Positions 59,485 through 64,000 of a stretch of 64,000 nucleotides of DNA are shown here, piece after piece (positions within the stretch are counted from its first letter, which is position 1; every line of letters starts with the position of its first letter). The stretch covers positions 3,100,001 through 3,164,000 of the forward strand of contig JAEUWY010000002.1 in assembly GCA_022059125.1 (NCBI GenBank), given 5' to 3'. The notes under the pieces are model-generated. The model ran no database searches, was not told where the DNA came from, and saw only the letters and a list, made by a program, of their open reading frames with translations. Position numbers and translations under genes: made by a program. The stretch comes from Corynespora cassiicola. Taxonomy: Eukaryota; Ascomycota; Dothideomycetes; Pleosporales; Corynesporascaceae.

Positions 59485-60813
59485 ATGGCTCTCAATTGGA
59501 ATGCCTTCCTCACTGATGAGGGTCTCCAGCTACCGAACGATCAATGGTCCGATATCCCACCACCACAATCACATCCCTCAGGCCTTACATCTGCCATGCC
59601 AAAATCCAGCTCGACGCGCCCTGCAGGCTCAGGAGCTGAAGACCTGACTTCCTTTGACAACATCCTCCACAACCCCGCAGCCGATCCCTACTACGACGAC
59701 TCCCTCTTCATCTCCAACGACTACTTCCTGTCCGATCTCGAGGTCCTGCCCCAGCCCCCCTTTGGCGACCACCTGGGTGGCGAGTCCACCTCCGAGTCCT
59801 CACCTGAGCCCACCACGGGCTTCTCAACCCTCTCTGCATCGCAGACTCCAGGCTCCATCTCGGCCGGTTCGACCCAGTCCCCCCAGATGCCCCCCTCCCA
59901 GAGGCAGTCGGCCCACAGGGCCAACACCTTCCCCAACCCCACCTACGAGTCCATGTTCCCCAACAACATCGAGTCTGGCTTCGTCGAAGACTTGACCTTC
60001 CCCAATGGCCCCAACGCCCCTCCAGCCAACCACTCCAAGGCCAGCGCCGACAGCAACCCCAAGGCCTCCTCAAGCACCACCGTCAAGCGCAACAAGGCCA
60101 AGCCCGACATTCTCTCTGCCTGCTGGACCTCCCCGCTCTGCCCCAACCACGATCAGGATGGCCCCCCACCCAACCCCTCCACCTGCGGGGGTGGATGTGC
60201 GCCTTTCCTCTTCGCAAACGAAGACACTCTGCCAACCCCCACCATCAACAACCTTCTCGCCGAGGCCCAGGAGGTTACTGCCGAGGATGGCATCGTGGAG
60301 ATCCAGCCCCGCCCCAAGAAGAGGACCGAGAGCGCCTCGTCTGGCGAGCCCTCTGGCCGCCAGTTCCCCAAGAACACGGCCGAGAACCGTGCAGAGCGCC
60401 TCAAGAGCGAGACGTCTGAAGACTCGCCGGTCCATACCACCCCATCCACCACCGAGGAGAAGCCCAAGTCTCGCCGCCGACTACCCCACAACCAGGTCGA
60501 GCGAAAGTACCGCGAGTCGCTCAACACCCAGCTCGATTCCCTCCGTCGCGTAGTGCCTTCCCTGCAGCAAAACCAACAGGCCTGTAATAGCGCCGACATT
60601 GAGGACCTGCCGACGCCCTCCAAGCCCAGCAAGGCTGTCATCCTCGCCTCCGCCACCGCTTACATCAAGCAGATGGAGAAGGACAAGAAGAGCCTGGCAG
60701 ACGAGAATCAGCTGCTCCGAACCCGCATCAAGGCGCTGCAGGCTCTTGTCAAATGCGAAGACTGCAACCTGATGCAGTACGTCATGAACCTCAAGATCAA
60801 CCAACCAAAGTGA
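59485..60813 (+). CDS. bHLH transcription factor with SREBP-type tyrosine
   Basis: A single exon encodes 442 residues. The N-terminal 200 residues are acidic and Ser/Pro-rich (activation-type), with LTSFDNILHNP and SNDYFLSDLEVLP. A Cys-containing segment SACWTSPLCPNHD (about 209-221) and STCGGGC follow. The DNA-binding region is at about 332-405: basic part LPHNQVERKYRESLN, helix 1 QLDSLRRVVPSL, a long loop, and helix 2 SKAVILASATAYIKQME. A leucine-zipper-like stretch LADENQLLRTRIKALQAL follows. Tyr342 in ERKYR is the residue that in SREBP-type bHLH proteins replaces Arg and allows SRE as well as E-box binding. There are no membrane segments, so it is not a membrane-tethered SREBP and may resemble fungal SrbB-like factors. 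Target genes are unknown. Confidence 0.9.
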   Translation: MALNWNAFLTDEGLQLPNDQWSDIPPPQSHPSGLTSAMPKSSSTRPAGSGAEDLTSFDNILHNPAADPYYDDSLFISNDYFLSDLEVLPQPPFGDHLGGESTSESSPEPTTGFSTLSASQTPGSISAGSTQSPQMPPSQRQSAHRANTFPNPTYESMFPNNIESGFVEDLTFPNGPNAPPANHSKASADSNPKASSSTTVKRNKAKPDILSACWTSPLCPNHDQDGPPPNPSTCGGGCAPFLFANEDTLPTPTINNLLAEAQEVTAEDGIVEIQPRPKKRTESASSGEPSGRQFPKNTAENRAERLKSETSEDSPVHTTPSTTEEKPKSRRRLPHNQVERKYRESLNTQLDSLRRVVPSLQQNQQACNSADIEDLPTPSKPSKAVILASATAYIKQMEKDKKSLADENQLLRTRIKALQALVKCEDCNLMQYVMNLKINQPK

Positions 60814-62084
60814 TCCACCGTTCCATCGACCCTTTTATCACGACACTCGAACTTATTGTACACGGCTCCACCATTGTTCGATATTCGATATGCGTCCGTC
60901 ATGGCATTTCTATGGCGTTTAGATGAGGGATCCTGGCCTGGCTTGACTCGTCTGGACGATCGGCACACGATGTACCCGATGACTGATGCCATCTTAAAAG
61001 TGAGGTTATCGGGATGTGGTCTCTCTACTTAGTTCCTATTACGGGCAGGGCATCTTTCCCTTTTTCACGGGGACCTGCATGTACATTTTCCTTTCACTGC
61101 TCGGCCACTGTAATGATCAAGGCGAAACAAGGCGTTCACGGATATGCCCGAGGCAAGAGCCCGGCTACCAAGGCGGGGAATGGCGTTGACATGATTTTTC
61201 TGCTTGTGTATACTCTGTCGCAGTTCCCAAGGCGACCTGTATGGGTTTAGACGATGCCATAGTGCAAATTTCCATGGCCTATTCTACTTGAAGCCGAACA
61301 CGGCTGCTGCAATTGTGAGGGCTTCATTAGCCGTGTGTGTAGCGCAGCGAGGGACAGACGACTTGGCACGTACGTGTTCGATACGAGGGGGGGTTCCGAG
61401 AAGCCGCGTACTCCGCCCATGTGTCGGGTATGTACGTTTTATCCCCTACGCCTTGAAAGACACGCTGACCTCGAAGAGTAGAATAGCTTGTATAGTATAG
61501 GAGGATAGATGCCGATTTATATAGCGGAGATGCGCCTCGTAGCGGAGAGATACCCCCAAACCAAAATACAACAATCATAGCGGAGAAACTCGCCTTTTCC
61601 CTACCCAACAACCCTAATGGACACAGACGCAATCTAAACAGTGAGACCGATACAAGAATCGTATACCCCACGCGAAGAAATTACAGACCGGCCCGTTCTG
61701 CTCCCCCTCGTCCTCAGACGGACATGCGCGCGCACGCTCGCACATCTCTCCCATATTCCGAAGCAGGAGATCCCAACCCTCGACCCAGGACCGAAACCAA
61801 AACCAACGCCTACGCCACCCATTCCATTCCCATCATATCATTACTTGCCGAAACCAATGGTGTATAGGTATGCAACGCGAAAAACCGTGGAAAGCGCCGG
61901 ATAGACAAGATGCAAAGGTGACATCGAAGCGAATTAAAAGAAAAAGAAAAAAAGGAGGCGCGTAAGAAATCCAAGCACCGCGACGCGATTCTTCTAGATG
62001 CGACGTGATGGCATCGAAACATCTAAGAGGCCCAAAAAAGGGGTGGGGGGGAGTGTATCGCGTTTTTAGACAAACAGGGCGCGC
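60814..62084. other. Intergenic between convergent genes, about 1.3 kb
   Basis: Holds 3' flanks of the bHLH gene and the small minus-strand gene. No gene is supported. Confidence 0.55.
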
Positions 62085-62468
62085 TCAGTGCTGCTGCTCG
62101 ACCGGGGTGCTAGCACGCTGATCCTTTTCTATGGGGCCTGCGTTAGTGCCCGCAACTTTTTTTTCTTTTGTTTTTCGCAATGATGCCAGGACGAACTTAC
62201 TGCAGCTATAGAAGGTAGTCGTGGGCTGGATGTTGCCATAGGCGAGGTAGCATCCCTCGTCGCAGCCGTCCTCGCAGCACGTCGTCGTGGTCGAAGCCGC
62301 CGCCGCGGTGGGCTTGTCGAGCTTGCTGGCTTGGGGGGCGGCCGTGGGGCTGGGGGGACACCACGAGTAGAAGGTGGTTGTGGGCTGCATGTTGTCGTAG
62401 GGGAGGTAGCAGCCCTCCTCCTCGGTCGAGGTTTGCGCAGAGGCGGTGAAGGGGTCGTAGGACATCAT
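62085..62468 (-). CDS. Small protein with duplicated GCYLxYxNxQPTTTFYS motif
   Basis: Two exons on the minus strand, 62468-62201 and 62137-62085, encode 106 residues. The intron is 63 nt, GT-AG, with a CACTAACGCAG end. A motif occurs twice: GCYLPYDNMQPTTTFYSWC (19-37) and GCYLAYGNIQPTTTFYSC (72-89), separated by an Ala/Pro/Thr linker and the Cys cluster CCEDGCDEGC (64-73). There are no signal peptide and no membrane segment, so the protein is probably cytosolic despite its cysteines. The start is one of two adjacent ATGs; the first (62468) is used. The intron has no stop and is divisible by three, so unspliced RNA would make a 21-residue-longer form. I do not recognise the family. Confidence 0.7.
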   Translation of the reverse strand: MMSYDPFTASAQTSTEEEGCYLPYDNMQPTTTFYSWCPPSPTAAPQASKLDKPTAAAASTTTTCCEDGCDEGCYLAYGNIQPTTTFYSCSKFVLASLRKTKEKKVAGTNAGPIEKDQRASTPVEQQH

Positions 62469-63705
62469 GATGGAGGTGAGGTTGAGTTGAGAGGAAGCCT
62501 TTTTTTCTGTGTAGAGATTGGAGAGAGGTAGATGAGACTTGTATATGGCGATGATCGTCGTCGTCGAGATAGTAAAGACAAGCTCGAATAGAAAAACTTT
62601 TTTTTTATCCTTGTCCGTTTGATGGGATTGAATGTTGAAGGGAAGCAGTCCGAGGGGAGAGGAAACCGAGCAATTAAATATCAAACCGAAATTTTTTTCA
62701 TATCATTTTTTTTTTTACTCCTTCGTCTTCTCTTACTCCCAAGCCCAAGCTTTGCGACCCAAGACAACGATAGGGGGAAGATTTCGGAAGGGGGTGAGGC
62801 GACACAGACGTGTACAGGCCTGCACGTGGCAAACGAACGACGGTCGGAACACAGAGTCGACTCGCCTCATCCTCTCACGATCATCCACCAAGTGGATCCC
62901 GCGACGAAAAATGCGGCTACACCGACTCAGCCTCCGAATGCGTCGCGGAAAGCCGCGAAAACACCCCCACCCTTTTTTCCCTTTAGCATGGGATTCGGCT
63001 GCTAGAAATGCATTTCCAAGACCCCCAACGAAAATCTGGTTTCGAGGGCCTCTACTAGGGGGGGAGGGTGGGAGTGATGCCGGGTGTCGTCGGGTGATTT
63101 CGCGTGTGCTGCGTCACGCCACGGGCGCTCCACCGGTCTGGCCACCACGCATCAGCAGCTCAAACGTTTTTTGTGACGACTGCCCATGGCTGTGCTACTC
63201 TCGTCGTGATATAATAAAAGTGTCGTCATGTGGACGTCTCTAGATTAGGTGGATATGGAGTGACGTTCGTATCTGGGGGGCTCCGCACCGCCTACCCCGA
63301 TAGCGTGCGTGGCGTGCAGTCGTGTGCGATCGGGATCTAAGGCAGACGTGGGCTGGCGGGTAGATCGGACGGGTGAGAATCACACCATGGGTTCTGTGCG
63401 AGTGTGGGGAGACTGTCGTGGTGATGGTGGTACGTGGAGAGGGGGGAGGGGGAGCGCATCGTGGAGAGGAGTGGATAAGAGGTAGGCCGTGGTCAGAGCC
63501 AGGCGTTCATCCCCCCAGATCCAACCACCAAAACACTACTCCTGCTACTGCCACTGCACTAAATTCAATCGCACTACGCGCAATCAAATACCTCGAGGGT
63601 CCAGATTCGAGCCTGGTTGCAAGATACAACAGTACGTCTAGACCTCGCCCTGTGCGCCCAACCCCAGACGCTAACCCCAGCGCCCTTAGCACCGCATACA
63701 TCAAC
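62469..63705. other. Divergent intergenic region, about 1.2 kb
   Basis: This is the upstream region of the small repeat protein and of the partial gene at the window end. It holds several G-runs, a TATAATAAAAG at about 63210-63220 and a likely 5' UTR intron (separate entry). Confidence 0.55.
63632..63689 (+). other. Likely 5' UTR intron of the terminal gene
   Basis: A 58-nt GTACGT...CCTTAG segment has a GCTAAC branch site 14 nt before the acceptor, matching the size and signals of other introns here. The preceding sequence has no ATG for more than 100 bases, so it is probably untranslated. Confidence 0.5.
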
Positions 63706-64000
63706 ATGTCGCTCTTCCCGAACATATTCAACACGGCCGTATACAACACCCAGCTGGCGCCGTATCCCCACCAAAACCCACCACAGGCGCATCACGCGGG
63801 CCCTTCATTCCTCGAGCGCCACCACCCGGCCGACATCCTGCACGCCATCCTGCTGCACATGTTCACTCCGAGCGTGTACCACCAGCCAACCTGTACTCAT
63901 AGTCCGGTCCAGATCCACCAGAACTTTGAGCCTGAGCACGATTCTAAGCAAAAGGTCAAGGTCCACGTCGACGTGGTCAAGAAGGAGTCCAGAATCATTG
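63706..64000 (+). CDS. Unrecognised gene, 5' part, runs off the window
   Basis: ATG 63706 starts an open frame with no stop up to the window end, 98 codons. It starts MSLFPNIFNTAVYNTQLAPY and is rich in His, Pro and Gln (HQNPPQAHHA, ERHHPADILHAILLHMF), then has a strand-like KQKVKVHVDVVKKE segment near residue 85. No signal peptide or membrane helix is evident. The MSLFP start recalls small heat-shock proteins, but the following residues do not fit, so I make no assignment. A good 5' intron supports it being a real transcript. Confidence 0.6.
   Translation, partial: MSLFPNIFNTAVYNTQLAPYPHQNPPQAHHAGPSFLERHHPADILHAILLHMFTPSVYHQPTCTHSPVQIHQNFEPEHDSKQKVKVHVDVVKKESRII

Overview
The window is nuclear DNA of a filamentous ascomycete (Pezizomycotina). 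The evidence is protein genes broken by many short GT-AG introns (about 46-63 nt, most with a CTAAC/CTGAC-type branch site), long GC-rich leaders, an AT-rich gene-free tract, and fungal hallmark genes: a LaeA-type velvet-complex methyltransferase, an alpha-arrestin with a PY motif, a CYP53-like P450, fungal-type GST and Acr3. Dothideomycetes is my guess for the class, held weakly. I rebuilt exon structures by hand; all joins keep frame, but none has transcript support.

Layout. 1-31 kb is gene-rich: the 3' end of a CCHC zinc-knuckle protein (32-219), the meiotic recombinase DMC1 (1294-2607), an 832-residue protein with a PPxY motif and charged coiled-coil tail (3505-6003), a secreted lysozyme-like protein (7381-8117), an alpha-arrestin (9013-10683, minus), an eight-exon multi-pass membrane protein resembling DUF6536 (12748-15671, minus), an MpaB/DUF2236-like oxygenase (17205-18491), a cytochrome P450 (18962-20721), a secreted protein with a GPI-type tail (20754-21825, minus), a fungal GST (22255-23088, minus), a mitochondrial acyl-CoA dehydrogenase (23436-24911) and a 1528-residue coiled-coil protein (26199-30885).

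31-57 kb is gene-poor. It holds only the arsenite permease ACR3 (34551-35940) and the LaeA-like methyltransferase (42644-44120). LaeA is flanked by about 6.7 kb upstream and 12.7 kb downstream with no gene I can support; these flanks are rich in microsatellites, and the downstream one contains an AT-rich tract (about 52.5-54.35 kb) that looks like a decayed repeat.

57-64 kb is populated again: a membrane-anchored RING-H2 protein (56875-57491), a bHLH factor with the SREBP-type tyrosine (59485-60813), a small protein with two copies of a Cys/Tyr-rich motif (62085-62468, minus) and the 5' part of an unrecognised gene (63706-end).

How genes may work together. Three proteins within 12 kb carry PPxY motifs of the type that recruit Nedd4/Rsp5 ubiquitin ligases. 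Genes at 17.2-23.1 kb (MpaB-like oxygenase, P450, secreted GPI-type protein, GST) form a run of oxidative/detoxification functions, but no backbone synthase is present, so a biosynthetic cluster is only a hypothesis.
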